Source of the DNA: Cricetomys ansorgei
Taxonomy: Eukaryota; Chordata; Mammalia; Rodentia; Nesomyidae
Reading direction: 5' to 3'
NCBI GenBank assembly: GCA_026225945.1
Contig: JAMJFZ010000690.1
Span: 938,501 to 1,002,500, forward strand
DNA: 64,000 nucleotides
Both the position numbers and the translations under genes were made by a program. The notes under the pieces were generated by a model. That model had not been told where the DNA came from. It saw nothing but the letters and a program-made list of their open reading frames with translations, and made no database searches. Positions 12,976-25,204 of this stretch are shown here, piece after piece (position 1 is the stretch's first letter; each line of letters opens with the position of its first letter).

Positions 12976-13290
12976 ATGAACCAAGAAGTTTACTAACTTG
13001 AGAAGACTCAAAACAAACATAGACAACAAATGAGTAATACAAACCTTCTGACTTAAAAAATAGCTCAGGCCCAGATGGAGTCACTGCAGCATTCTAACAT
13101 ACATTCAAAAAATATCTGCAGCCAATACTTCTTAACTTAATAAAATTAACAAAAAGAAAAAAAAGGATTACTCTATTTGTCAGTATATCCATTTATTTAT
13201 TACTCTATTTAAAAACAAACAAAATATCATCATCATTAACAACACACACATTTCCACAAACAAACACATACACACATGCCTCACAGAAGT
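12976..13290 (+). mobile_element. L1 ORF2 fragment inserted in L1 3' UTR
   Basis: Aligns with 4080-4260: the order 'gaactaagcc/gaagactc...aaaacaaac', 'ccttctgactta', 'cccagatgg', 'gcagcattctaacata' and a poly-A-rich end are shared. The 3' UTR text resumes after it with a second copy of 'ggcaattaacacagagaccc' (13306), so a short stretch of the host L1 is repeated on both sides. Confidence 0.6.
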
Positions 13291-13910
13291 TTCTTTCTCA
13301 ATAGATGGCAATTAACACAGAGACCCATATCTGGGCAATGTGGAGATGTGAATATTTGAAGTATTCTATCCTATATTAGATATCTTCATGGACCTCTTCC
13401 CTTGAGCCTCAGGGAGAAAGGAGAGGGAAAGACTATATGAGCCTGAAGTGGGAGAAGACTACTAGGAAACAGCATCTTCCAGACACAATGGAAATGATAT
13501 GAAATAAGAACTCACAAAGCATGACAATACACAAAAGACTAACACAGGCTCAAAAAAACAATATGCCAACACTGAAAGAGGAAGGTTAGTAGATACAAAA
13601 CCCACAACTAACTGAGAAGGTATTTGAATTAATACCTGCTGGACAAAAGAAAATCAGTTTTGTCCAATGGAGTGTCACTATGCATATCCCCAAAACTGCA
13701 GTGGAGACCCCATGACTAGGAATAGTTGGCACACAAAAAACTGGTACCATGTGTTGATGTTGTATTTTAAGTTTTTTAAGAGAGAGGGGAGACAAGTTGG
13801 GTGGGTAGAGAGGTGGGAAAGAGTGGGAATGAAAAAGTTTGGAGAAGGGGAAAATCATATTCAAATTATACTGCATGAGGACTCTTATAAAATTAAAGAG
13901 GAAATAAATT
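13290..13910 (+). mobile_element. L1 3' UTR fragment, continuation
   Basis: Sense-strand L1 3' UTR with 'atgaaataagaactcaca' (13498), a G/A-rich tract (13780-13850, purine-rich as in L1 3' UTRs) and an A-rich end near 13900. The 81-codon (+) and 96-codon (-) open frames here are repeat-derived. Confidence 0.65.
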
Positions 13911-14499
13911 AACTATTTCTTTAAACCTTCTCACATATGAGCAGAACACTAAACACTCTGGTCCTTTAAGACTATCTCTGCTGACTCTGGCACATTGCTC
14001 ATAATGTGCCATTCATCTCTGGTAGCTATGGAAACATCAGAATTTAAAGGTACTCCCTTACTGTTGGTACTCACTAACATTTGGACTTCAAACAGGAATC
14101 AAAGAGGCAAGTATTTTATATTTCCCATGTGCTTTTTTTTATTAATCACTGTCAATCTCATGAGACACAGAATGCCAAGCTGGTCACTGATATATGATTC
14201 AATTATCTGTTGACATAATTTCCATGTGACCAAAGCTTGCTTAATATCATAAGTGCTGGGGAGGCCCGTGTGGCTATAAGGGCTCTGGAGCCTTTACTAT
14301 CTGCCATGCCTGTGTGGTTTCCTTACTTTGAGTATGTGAATTAGTTTCTCTGTGTTGTTTGCCTATCTATAGAATAGGTACAGTGATAGTGTGGCTATCA
14401 TTGGAGAGTAGGAATATCAGAGGGGATAATACTCCTGGCATGCATAAATGTGACTCCAACTAAGTGAAGAGAGGAAGGGAAATGTTCTTGTGAGCCTGG

Positions 14500-14626
14500 G
14501 GATGATTAACAAGACATTGTTCTGAGCTGAAATATCTGCCTAACAGAACTTCTTTTTCTGAAGGTGTTTCACTTCCTGTATGACTTCCTGTTATTTGGAA
14601 GATATTTTTGATCTTGGCATCTTTCA
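14500..14626 (+). promoter_or_regulatory. Putative 5' UTR/promoter-proximal block conserved between paralogs
   Basis: The segment 'ctgagctgaaatatctgcct' (14523) and the following 'aaggtgtttcac' are nearly identical at 56735 in copy 2 and run directly into the putative first coding exon. Conservation is visibly higher than in the intron, which is what 5' UTR or promoter sequence would show. No TATA box is obvious. Confidence 0.35.
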
Positions 14627-14655
14627 ATGGATCTCCTCACTTATGATATGCAAAG
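14627..14655 (+). CDS. Claudin-34-like copy 1, putative coding exon 1
   Basis: A 29-nt exon is proposed: ATG at 14627, nine codons reading MDLLTYDMQ, then two bases (AG) before a GT donor at 14656 (AAAG|GTAAAA, a fair match to the donor consensus). The split codon is completed by the first base of exon 2 (15948) to give Arg, and the frame then runs straight into the first membrane segment. Without this exon the first ATG of exon 2 (16009) falls inside that segment and would truncate it. The same phase and donor exist in copy 2, which supports a real exon. The model is inferred from sequence only; an additional non-coding exon could exist upstream. Confidence 0.55.
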
Positions 14656-15947
14656 GTAAAAACTTAAAATAAGTTACATGGAGGCTTCCAAATTGGGTCT
14701 TTCTAAAACACATGCATCTACACCATGGGTTTTAGATATGGGCAGGACGATAGTTTGCCAGGCTAGCTCACATGCCTGCCACAACATCACTCTCCAGCCT
14801 GCTTCAGGTTGCGCATCAACAAACACTGCTCCTACTGTCCACTGCCTCAGATTTACCCTGGACAGGGAGAGGGTGTGGATAGGGTGTTCTCCAAGCCACC
14901 ATCAGGTGCAAACCCATCTTGCAGATGTAACTTCCCAAGTAGTACAACCCCTGCCTTCCTCCAATTAGGAAGCGCATTCCACAGTGTGTGGAGAAGTGGG
15001 TAGCTGATAGGGAAGGTTTCCTCAAGCCTTCTGCGTGGACAGTGGAAATGACACTATCCACATGCCTAGTCAGTGAAACAATTTGACTACTCTCTTCCAA
15101 ATGATACAGTGGCCTCCCTCAGGGCATTGTTTTCTCATGATTACTAACCATTCACCCAACTATTTGAACTGAGAAGTGATCTAAAGAAGTCGGTGTATAC
15201 AGTAAATGTAGAGTCTTACCATTAGGCTAACAAAGTTATTCACTTACATAATATTGCCAATGTATTTTATATGTTTCACTTTTAAAAAAAAGGTAATTAT
15301 CTGAAAATGGAAGCTTGCACAAGTGTGGGCCAATGATGGACATACCCATGAGAGAGTGTACATAAAGACTTTAGGTTTATAACACTGAGATCCAACATGT
15401 TAGGTAATCACCACTGATTTCTATTTCTAGTCCCACTTTCAGATAAATATGCAAATAAAAAAAGATGAGTTCAGTTGTAGTAGCCATGTAATAGACTATT
15501 GCTATATTTTTGAAATAAAATTATTCTGAAATGTCATCTGCTTATTACTCTCATTGAAGTTATTTGTAATATTGATATACTGTAAACACAGCTGAAATTA
15601 TCAAAACATTATATATGATATTGTAAATTTTTTCACTTTTAATTTCAAGTATTAAAATTTCCAGTCAGAAAATATGTTGGTATCAAAATTAGAGAGATAC
15701 AGTAAAACTGCTACCCAAAACATCTTAGTGAGGAACCTCCTGCCATAGTTATGGATTTCCAGGCATATTATAGTCTTACCTGAAGTGTGGTGATCCCTAC
15801 TATATACACAAACTACTTAAATACAAGCATAGGACAGCAGGGGCAAGCACTGAAAGCTTAGTGTTCTGTAAACCATGATCTATTCTGTCTTCAACACTTT
15901 CCTCATGGTCATGACTTAACTGTATACTTCTTTATTATTGTCTCCAG

Positions 15948-16611
15948 ATTTGCCATTGAGAAGGAGTACATCTTCAATCTGTGTGGCTTCCTCAGCAGCC
16001 TACTGTCCATGGTGCTTGAAATAATCATTGTGAAGAGCCACATCTGGCGCGTGTGGGAATTCAATGATAACATTGTGAAGTCCGTGTCCTTTGGACTTTG
16101 GGAAGCTTATTATCCCCAAGAGTTTAACATTTCTGGGTCCGTGATCAAGACGATGGTGCACACCCCTATCAATTCCACCTGGACAATTTCATCTGAATTT
16201 CAGTATGCAAAGATCCTGTCAGTGTTGGCCATTTTTATGAAGTTTATGGTTCTGGTTTTCAGTTCCATGGCCATTAAGATCAGCTACATGAAACACCCAT
16301 TTGTTGAGATGCAGTCATTTTGCTACAATATCTCTGCATTATTTCTGTCCATCAGCACCCTGTTCACTTTTATTTCTGTTACCTGGAACCATATGGTTGA
16401 TCTTTATGGACAAACCACTCTTGACTTTCCACCTGACTTTCCCGTTAGGAAAGAAGCCTTGATAGGCAAACACTTTACTGCAGTGTTCCCATTGGGGGTA
16501 TTAACAGCCACTGTGTCACTCTTTGGTATGCTTATGTTTTTATCTGAGATAAGCTATTTGAAAATAAAGAGTCATGTGAAGGCCCAATGTGTTTGCAAAG
16601 TGGCCAAATAA
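15948..16611 (+). CDS. Claudin-34-like four-transmembrane protein, copy 1 (main exon)
   Basis: Terminal coding exon after an acceptor at 15946-15947 (T-rich tract, then CAG). With exon 1 the product is 230 residues, a normal claudin length. Four hydrophobic segments lie at about 18-38, 99-119, 134-155 and 186-208. The first extracellular loop has WRVW (43-46) and GLW (59-61), matching the W...GLW part of the claudin signature and the WRVW of claudin-34. The two loop cysteines that normally form the claudin disulfide are absent. Possible N-glycosylation sites are N70 (NIS) and N85 (NST). The second loop has a TLDFPPDFP motif, comparable to the FPPSF region recalled for claudin-34. The frame is intact to TAA, with an AATAAA 100 bp downstream. 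Claudins are plasma-membrane tight-junction proteins; without the disulfide, sealing or pore function here is uncertain. The paralog at 58265 is about two-thirds identical. Another PMP22/claudin-superfamily assignment is possible. Confidence 0.75.
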
Positions 16612-16710
16612 GAGGCCTGAAGTGAAGGCTCTGGCATGACCAACATCTGTCAGAAGTCTCCTGAAAAATTTTTTCTATTCACCACAAATTGGCATAGTCA
16701 ACTTGTTGCA

Positions 16711-16716
16711 AATAAA
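16711..16716 (+). terminator. Polyadenylation signal, claudin-like copy 1
   Basis: AATAAA lies about 100 bp after the stop codon, followed about 20-40 bp later by GT-rich sequence (tactggtgtgtc). The position is equivalent to 59033 in copy 2. Confidence 0.6.
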
Positions 16717-17640
16717 ATATCCAATTGGCTGTACTGGTGTGTCTAAACTTATTTCCTCCTCTATCTGTCTAATGTTTTTCTTTCTTTAAATGTTTTCACA
16801 TCCTAATCTCTGACAACCATGATTATGTGTTCTGACATTAACAACAAGTATTAGCAGGTGAGAATACTTTTGAAACATAAGCTGTATAAATAAACTGAAC
16901 ATCTACAAGGTGATAAGAAGGCTTGTAAGTATCCTCACACCTTAATACAGAAAAGAAAATTCCTGTGTGGAGACCCATACTTATATGTCTGGTCTGTGGG
17001 GTAGAGCTGGAGTGTTTAGCCATGGCACTGCTTACAATGGTGGCAGGAATCTTGGAGTAGCATGTCTATGCTGTACATTGAGGTTGATTAGTGCCATATG
17101 TTGCCTTTCCCTTCTAGAAGGTAAAGCCAATCTCCCATCCCCCTGGTTGTGAATGTTGCAAATGTCCATGCAATTACAATGTGCTCTGATGGCTCAAATG
17201 ATGTTTAGAAGTGATAACAGCTTGTAAGCCTTGGGTTTTTTTCATGTTTCATTGTCTCTATCAGTGAATTCAAACTTACATCATCATGCTTGCCCAATGA
17301 GCCATTTCATCAGCCCTGAACATATTATTTTTAAGACATAATATTCCAATGCTTTCTTCATAGGCTGGAGTCCACTCCATAATGCAAAATAAATTTATTC
17401 CAAGTCTTAAATTATCTATAATTTCAACAGTCCCAAGATGTATCAAAAGCCCGCAGTGTCTTTTAGAACTCACACCAGTTTCTGAACTGTGTGACATTGA
17501 ACAATCTTAAAGCTTACCTATTTCTGATATAATATGGTACAGAAAACATATTACCATCATAAAAGAAAGGAATGGGGAAACTGCAAGAAAAGAATAGCTT
17601 GAATAATGACATGAGGGCAAACTCCGAATCCAGCAGTCCA
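16717..17640. other. Post-gene flank of copy 1, no gene seen
   Basis: The first ~300 bp align with copy 2 (59080-59420): shared 'ttttcacat', 'attcctgtgtggagaccc' (16960) and 'agtctatgctgtacattg'-like words. From 17160 to 17640 I see nothing I can name. Confidence 0.5.
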
Positions 17641-19861
17641 TATCTGTCATCTCGGCATACAATGCAGTCATTTTGGCTTCAAAGGATTTAAGGAGCCCTG
17701 TCCTTCCTGTTGTGCTGGTTGTAGCACATACTCTTTTAATTCATCTATCTATGCTACACACATGTAGCTTTCCATGACAGCTACCTCAAGATTCTGGTTT
17801 TTCCAACATCTTGGCATGCCCACTGCTGCACAGACTCTACAATCAGAGCTTCATGCAGGGGACTTCTAGACCTCTTTGCAGGGCTTCCCATTCTGACACA
17901 TATTGCCTGGCCTTAGAGATTCTCAAACTGTGAATACCCAATAAAATGAGCAGGACTCTGTCATCTCTCTATTCAAAGATATACTTATGGACTCATTTCT
18001 TGTCAGATTAACCTGGTGAGGTCTGATGAACCCTATCAGAAACTTCCTCAAATTCCAAGGTCTATCTCAGGTCAGTCGAGCAGGTACTGAAGGCCTAAAC
18101 ATGTGCTGGCAGATGGTATCCTGGCTTAGCCTGGTGATCTACCTATAATGTCACTCTACAGCCTCACAACTACATCCCCAGTCTTACCTCTGGTCACCAA
18201 GCTACTACAATAGTTTGTAATGTGTTCTTCAAAAACAATGCCTGCCTGTACCATATACTTGTTAGCTCCTAGCTGTGGTTGCGCTTCTCTAACACAGTTT
18301 AACTGGTGACCTCTCCAAATCCTTGTATACCAGCGTCTTCCCCCCACACTCCTGGGCCCCACTGTGGTCGTTAAGATCCTGCAACAGATTTTCCTTGTGA
18401 GTTCTCTATAACCAACTACACCTGTGCCATCTCCAATGACCAGTGAGTCTCTCTAGATGCACAGAGAGCATATCATCTATGCCTCATGAAAATTCCAGAA
18501 CCTGAACCTCTATAATCACAGTACAGATCATAGACTGGCATGTCTAACTCTAGAATCACAATTCATATGTCTGCTTTGCTTTGTGACTTCCCAAGAACAA
18601 TGGCAGCTGGGGCCTTCACCACCCTCTCAGTCCTACTTCTAGTCAGCTGGCTTCTATTCTGGTTGTCCCTGGAGGGTGCCTGAAGAAACAATCCCTCCTG
18701 GGCTATCTCAACCCTCTCAGGCTTAGTTCTGGATGTGTAGATTCCACACCAGCTTTGCCTTCTGTGATCCTCTGGTGTCTCCCATGAGTGCAATCACAAC
18801 ACTCCTAGGCCTAGGACTGGCCATGCAGTTCTTGCACCAACCTTTTATGATCATTTCCCAGTACATAGCCTGAATTGGGCCAGTCTGGTGCTTTTCAAGA
18901 TAATCTGCAAGTTCCTTTCCCACAGCCCCAGTCACAGATCCTGACTTACAGCTATCTAACCAGCTTTCCCTGGTGGGTTCCCCAGAGATAGAATTCCTTG
19001 TGTCATCTATGAAGTACGTAGCCACCTCTTTAGATAGCTCCTGCCCTAGCATTCCCTGGTCATTTGAAACCAAGCCTGCTTGTGCCATTCCTACACTCCC
19101 ATTTCATAGCTCTGGGGAAACAGATCATTCACTGATTTGTTGATAATTTTCTCGAGATCCTCTGTTGGTGGTGCTATGCGTATTATCCCTGGCCTTGCTC
19201 TTGTGAATCAGTTTCTTCACTGATTTTCTCTACTGAGTATCCCTAGTACTGAGCCTGATTAAGAGTCACCACATTCTGAGACCTATTTTTGGATGCACAC
19301 ATTGTTTAACAGATTCCTACAATGAGATGGAAAGATCATTGTCAGAACTATCCCCACACTCCCAGACCTAGTTGTGGTCTTGTTGTTCTTGCCAGTAACC
19401 CCAGAACCGCACATATTTGTTCCATCTCCACAATCCAGGGACTACATATTGGAGAAGAGATCATACCTTGCTTTCCCTATGACATTCTTCTGAACAGTTG
19501 TACTAGTACCATATTTACTCTCCCAGACATAAAGGGGCCCTGTGGTGGAATTCTCAGGTGAGTTTCCTAATAAACAAACCATGTGAGGTATCTTTACAAC
19601 AGGAGGTATATCTCTAACTCATGCTCCTTCTGAACCAGCTTTTTCTGGTGAATTGCTTCAAAGCCAAGCCCACTGCTCATGCCCAGCCCTGTTTTGGGTG
19701 CACATGGTACACTAGCTTTTTCTGATCATGTCCCAATGATGTCATCCTACATCCTCTCAACTACACTCCTTATCCTATCTCAGCTCATGCAACCACTATA
19801 ACAGATTTCAATATCCAGTCTTTCTAAAAGCAAGCCCACCTGTGAAGGTTTTTCCCTGGTC

Positions 19862-20335
19862 ATGCTTTCCTCCCCAGCAGATGGCTAAGCTATCGGCAGC
19901 TAGCTTAACTTCAGGAAAGGAAAACACACCACTTGGATCTACATGTCCAGGCAGGTCCCAGACTGGAGGACTTAAGAGCTGGCAGAAACATAGAGAATTT
20001 CCAGGAGTGTGGCAGAGGGCTTAATTAAGTTTGTCATGGGAAATGCTGTCACATATTTAATGAAAGGAAAAGGTTTCTCGTATTCAGGGACATCACTGGA
20101 AGCTCATTGGCTTAGAATAGCACAAGTAAGATAGTCCCATTTGCATATTGGGGGTCAAAACTTGAACCTAGGTATTTTCTGGGGACCAGAGCAGTGCTAC
20201 AGCTCCAAATGAATAATTCTGCCAGGTTATATATCTCTGAAGGGGTGGTGCCTTGCCCGAAGCAGGTAGCACAGTTTGTGGCCTGTCGGAGCTGCAGAGG
20301 GAAGAGGCCAAACTACTGCTTTTCTCAGAATGAGA
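19862..20335. repeat. Insert interrupting the 88-bp array, unclassified
   Basis: The array pattern is lost here and resumes near 20340. The insert has no clear open frame. I could not define termini or a target-site duplication. It is probably an old interspersed repeat. Confidence 0.4.
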
Positions 20336-21517
20336 GTTCCAGAGATTTAGGCATGCCTTCTACCTCACCTCAGCTCCACAGACCTGTGCTGTCTTCACAC
20401 TTCAAATCCTCACTGTGGTTGCAACGATCTAACAGTAGCTTTTTCTGACGTGTTCTCCCAATCCTTGTGTACCAGCACCTTGCCCACATTCACAAGCCTA
20501 GCTGTGGTGATGCAGTTCCTGCAAAAGGTTTCCCTGATGGTTTCCATGAGAAAAAGAAAACAAATCTGTACCATCTTCAATGTCTCCAGATGCACAGAGA
20601 ATGTACCAGCTATTCCCAATGAAGTTCCTAGAACCCTCCACACTTCCTCTTCTAGTATTACAGCTCTGTTTGCTGCAGATCTCATGGTAGCTTTTGTGGG
20701 CTCTATAGAAACTTGCATCCTAGCACTTTCCTCACACTGCTGGGACTATCACTGCTCTTCCAATTCTGGCATTGAACTTTCCCAGTAAATACCCCAGAAT
20801 TTTTGTATCTATGCAAAATCCCACTCAAACCAGATATCCATGTAATCTGGTCAGGTCCTCAGAACCTTGCCAGCTCTCAGTGTTCCCAGACTCTCATTGT
20901 CATTTCGACACTCTTAGTATTAGCTCTTGTCATGCAGCTCAGATAAGAGTTATATCTAATGAGACCTCTTCCACCATATCCCAGAACACAGCCTCCATTC
21001 ACCATCTGCATACACCCAAGCCTAGTTCGGAATGTGAAGATGGCCCACTGTGTGTAGTGAGACAGTCAGAACCTCTTCCACTCCCAGTCCTAGTTCTGGT
21101 CACCTAACTCCTGCAATAGCTTTCCCAGGGAGTCCCACCAGAAATAGTCTGACTTGACTGATTCCAACATTTTCATGCTTATCCCTGAATGTGTACATCT
21201 TACACCAGCTTTTCCTGGTTAGATCCCATGTCAGACTCTCAGGATTACCATCCCAGCACTCCCAAGCCCAGGATTGGCCATGCATATCCTCCATCAACCT
21301 TCCCTGATTGTTTCTGAGATCACAGCCTGCTCAGATATAGCCACTCTTGCAGGTCTAACTCAGCTTCATTTCTTACACCATACTTAACTGATAATTTCCA
21401 GCAGTTCTCATGCCAGCTCTGTTCCCAAAGGCCCAAGCATAGATCCTGTCTTCTTACTCCCAGCTGGTGTCTTACCAATGTTCTATTGCTGTGAAGAGAT
21501 ATCATGACCATGACAAC

Positions 21518-22262
21518 TGCGGGGGTCCTGGCGGTCCAGCTCTGGCCCCCGCGAAAATGGAGGTTCTTTCTTCCACGAAGGATGGGTAAACCCCAAAGAA
21601 ACACGAGACAGTCTTGGTGGCTGTTGAAACCGCACGAGGCCTTTTTATTAAATGAACTTGGCGCACGCGGCGGCTTGGGACAGGCACGGCGGCTTGGGGC
21701 GGCCGCGCGCACAGGCAGGAGATGTGGGCAAGAGGCGAGAGGGCAAGAGCAAGAGAGAGAGAGCGACCCCCGTCCAGGGCTTTTATTAGGGTCCCCCGGA
21801 GCCCTGGTCTTGGGCTATTTTGATTGGCTCCTCAACCTCGTCGGTCAGGTGTGGGGGTAGCCGCCTGCACCTGAGACGCAATGGTGCCTGGGTATTCTGG
21901 GGAAGAAAGAATCCCTGCTGAGTGGTGGGGAGAAGCTGCTAATAACTACTAACTTAGGGGAATTTTCTGGGTTTTATATTTCTTAAATCTTTGCAATAAA
22001 CCTGGGTTGCTTTATTGCAATTTACTTCTGGATAGCATGGGTGTGTTCCATTCCAGCCCACGGTAGCCAGCTCAGGGATTGATTTTGCTATTACTATTGG
22101 CTTATACAGATTTTATTATTGATGAGAGAACATATGCCACCGTACAGTGAAGACAAAAAAGGAGCAAGGCAGTTAGGGAGTTCCAGTTCCCGGCAGTGAA
22201 TTCGCTTCAGGAACCTTGTCAAGCTAAAGCATTTCATAGCCTGGGAAACCTGGGCCCCAACA
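21518..22262 (-). mobile_element. Solo LTR, class II (ERVK-type), 745 bp
   Basis: Bounded by TG...CA and flanked by a perfect 6-bp target-site duplication GACAAC (21512-21517 and 22263-22268). On the minus strand it begins TGTTGGGGCCC, has an AATAAA (21649-21644) and is strikingly GC-rich near its 3' end. A 6-bp duplication fits betaretrovirus/ERVK integrases. The open frames 21504-21860 (+) and 21320-21712 (-) lie mostly in this LTR and are not genes. Confidence 0.85.
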
Positions 22263-22297
22263 GACAACTCTTATAAAGTAACACATATATTTGGGGT

Positions 22298-22865
22298 TTG
22301 GGGGCTGCCCTGAGCTAAGGTAAAGTAGAAGCATGCTTGGAACCCCAGAATTCTCATTTCTGAGAGTGGAAGGAATTCAGCTGTTCCTTCACCACAGCTC
22401 TGACAGACCACAGGATATGCAGCCTGCTCTCACAGTAAGGCACCACCCCCTCAAAGGTATGTGACCTGGCAAATTGTTTATCAGGAGCTGTAACATTTTT
22501 CCATATATGACCATATAAGTTCTCTCCCTCTTGTCCCTGGAAAATACCTAGGTCCAGGCAGTGACCATGGGGCTGTTGTACCTGTGCTGTCCTAAACCAA
22601 TGGGTTTCCCCTGACATCCCTGTATACAAGAAATCTTTCCTCTCTTTATATTTAACCTTGTTCCCATGGTAAATTGAGTTATGCCCATTGCTGGGGTAGC
22701 TGGAGAATTATGTACATTCCCACCAGCTCACAGTTTCTCTGATTGAGGACCAATGGACCCATAGAGCCACACAGCATTGACTTCCCTCCCCAGAGTGCCA
22801 CCATGGGCTGGCTGAGCTACATCAGGGGTATGGAAAGCCTGCTTCAAGACAAAACATGCATGCAG
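22298..22865 (+). mobile_element. Second insert in the hAT element, LTR-like, unclassified
   Basis: It interrupts the hAT element between '...atatttgggg' and 'tcacttacattatgatc'. Text near 22345-22440 ('cagaattctcatttctgaga...aattcagctgttcc') resembles 33713-33760 ('ggaattctcaccctgaaagc...gttcagctgctcc'), suggesting related LTR-type elements. Exact ends were not found. Confidence 0.4.
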
Positions 22866-25204
22866 TAGCTTCCAGGTCACTTACATTATGATCATGGTGG
22901 GAAACATGGCTGCATGCAGGCAAACTTGTTGGAGAAGTAGCTGAAAGTTCTCTACCTGGGTCTACAGGCACAGGATGAAAGAGACACCCAGCCTGGCTTG
23001 CGCTGCTAAAACCACAAAGCCCACTCCAAATGGCACACTTCCTCCTACGAGGTCATACCTCCTAATAGTAACATACCCTCCTGATCAAGTATTCAAATCT
23101 ATGAGTCTATGGGGCCATTCTTATTCAAACCACCACAGCTGACTTCCCCTGCTGAATTCCTCAGAAAAAATCCTTCCAGCAGGCTCCATGGCCTAGCTGT
23201 GGATGCACAGATTATGGATCAGATCTGACTCCTGAACTGCTCCTAACCTAAACTAACCCAACAGTGACATCCCCACTGTACAAGGATTAGATTTCATGAT
23301 AACTCAGCTCCTGCACTAGCATTCTCTGCTCATTTCTAGAGCCATGATCTTCGGTGCAAACATGACACTCACAAAGTCTGTAGGCACAGATCAGGCGTGT
23401 ATGATGATGTTCTCCTATACTATCTCCAATATCCAAGGCCTATCTCAAGATGCACATCAGCTGTCCAAGACCAAGCTACCTGGAATCTCCCATGCTCCCT
23501 AGTTCACTATCCTAGCTCTGGATGTAGAGATAGCATAAAAGCTTTGCCTTGTTGTATTCCAGATAACTTGCACCATAGTACCTTCCCCACACCCTGGGAC
23601 TACCTCTGGTCTTTTAGCTATGGCAGAGGCCTTCTCTTGTAAATAGTCTCAGAGTGCAGCCTGCCCTGTCACATCCACTATCCCAGGAATAGCTGTGAAT
23701 GCCCAAGTCAGATTCCCAGTAGCCTGGCTATCTCCCCACAACCTTAACTCTCTTCATCATTCCCAAACTTCATGGCCTAGCTCTCGTCAGTAGTGTCTTT
23801 TCCTGTAGAGGTACCCATAATTGAAGCAGTCTGTGTATTTATTGCACTCTCAGGATTAGCTTCAGCTTTTTCTAATGAGCTTCCTACCCAGAACACAGTT
23901 GCATGCACCCTCTGCACCACCCAAGCCTAATTCTGAATGTGCAGGCGATCTGGTCAGATCCACAGAACATCCTCGTCCATCCCCACACTCCCAGTTCTAG
24001 CTCTGGTCACTCAACACATGCACTGGATTTCCCTTTGGAGGGCTACTATAAGCAATCCCTTCTGGGCTACCTCAACATTCTCAGGCTTCGCTCTGGATGT
24101 GTGGATTTCACACCAGCATTGCCAGGTGAGATTCCCAGTAACACTCCCATGAGTTTCACCCCAATACTCTCAAGCCTAGAACTGACAACGAGGCTCCTCT
24201 TCCAGCTTTCCGTGATTGTTGCCTAGAACACAGCCTCTCCAGGACACATCCACACTTGCAGGTCCAGAACCTTTTCATTTCCATCACCAAAACTGCCTGA
24301 TAATATCCACAGAAGCTCCTATGCTATCTCCATCTGCACATCCCCAGGCCTAGCTCCACCCTTAAAGCTTCTTATTTGGCTCCCCCTGCTGAATCCCACA
24401 AGAACCAAGCCTCCTACACATTTGCACACTGCAAAGCCAAGCTATAGACATGCAAATTGTGCACCAGATTTGACTCATGAACTAAACCAAACATAACCTT
24501 ACTTTCCAGTGCTTACCTACACATCCAGGATTATCTCCATGCTAACATACCTCCTGCCCTAGCATTCTCTGGCCCTTCTGGGATCCACGCCCGCCTGTGC
24601 TATCCACACACTGATTTGCATTCTTACGCTTCCCAGAGCCTCTCCTTCCAGCTCTATGCACAAATTACCTGGATATGTTCTGGTGATACAGCTGCTTTAT
24701 CGGCTTTCTCTATTGAGTGTATCCAGAACTTAGCCTGTGTCAAATCCCCTATATATGAGATCTACCTCTGGATCCAAACATTGCTGAGCACATTGGGCTG
24801 ATGAGTTGGAAAGGTCATTGTCAGAGCCATCCTCACACTAGCAGGACTAGCTGTGGTCACACCCTAGCTTTCCCTGGCCTGTGCGCCAAGAACCACATGT
24901 ACCTGCTCCATCTGCACAGTACATCTGGACATAGAGATCAGACATCTGTTTCCCTATGACACTCTTCTGAGGCCTGCCTGTCACCAACCTCACTGTCTTA
25001 GCCATGGTATCATGTCACAGATCCATTTCCATGAATTTTCATGTGAGTTCCCCAAGAACCCAGCCACTATGCACCATCTATACAGTATGAGGCATAACTC
25101 TAGTCCTGTACCTCCTGGACAGGCTTTTCCTGGTGATTTTCCCCATCATAAAGCCCACCTGCTCTATCTGCACACTAGACATCATCTGACAGCACAATTC
25201 CTAA

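Larger units (their letters stand above)
21470..23130 (+). mobile_element. hAT-like (URR1-type) element split by nested inserts
   Basis: The left part 'ttctattgctgtgaagagat' (21481) continues at 22263 with 'gacaactcttataaagtaac' and again at about 22866 with 'ttatgatcatggtgggaaac', ending 'atggggccattcttattcaa' at 23109. Removing 21518-22262 joins the first two parts exactly at a duplicated GACAAC. A second interruption (about 22298-22865) separates the last part. The whole nest lies inside the 88-bp array. Confidence 0.65.
17640..25200 (+). repeat. Degenerate ~88-bp tandem array downstream of claudin-like copy 1
   Basis: A recurring unit contains, in order: (c)ccaggcctagctctgg, atgcacagat, caccagctttccctgg, tgagttccc, agaaccaagcctg and ccatctccacactcc. 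Measured steps are 89 bp (18718 to 18807), about 90 (24081 to 24171) and about 88 (24171 to 24259). Units are heavily diverged. The array is interrupted by an unknown insert (about 19862-20335) and by the hAT/LTR nest (21470-23130). Short open frames throughout are repeat shadows. The same repeat, same strand, occurs at 40700-41886, 46986-47120 and 60120-62540. I do not recognise it as a named satellite. Confidence 0.8.

Noticed and set aside
21504..21860. 118-codon ORF in GC-rich DNA resembling a CpG-island gene
   Set aside because: It lies almost entirely inside a 745-bp antisense solo LTR with an exact target-site duplication.
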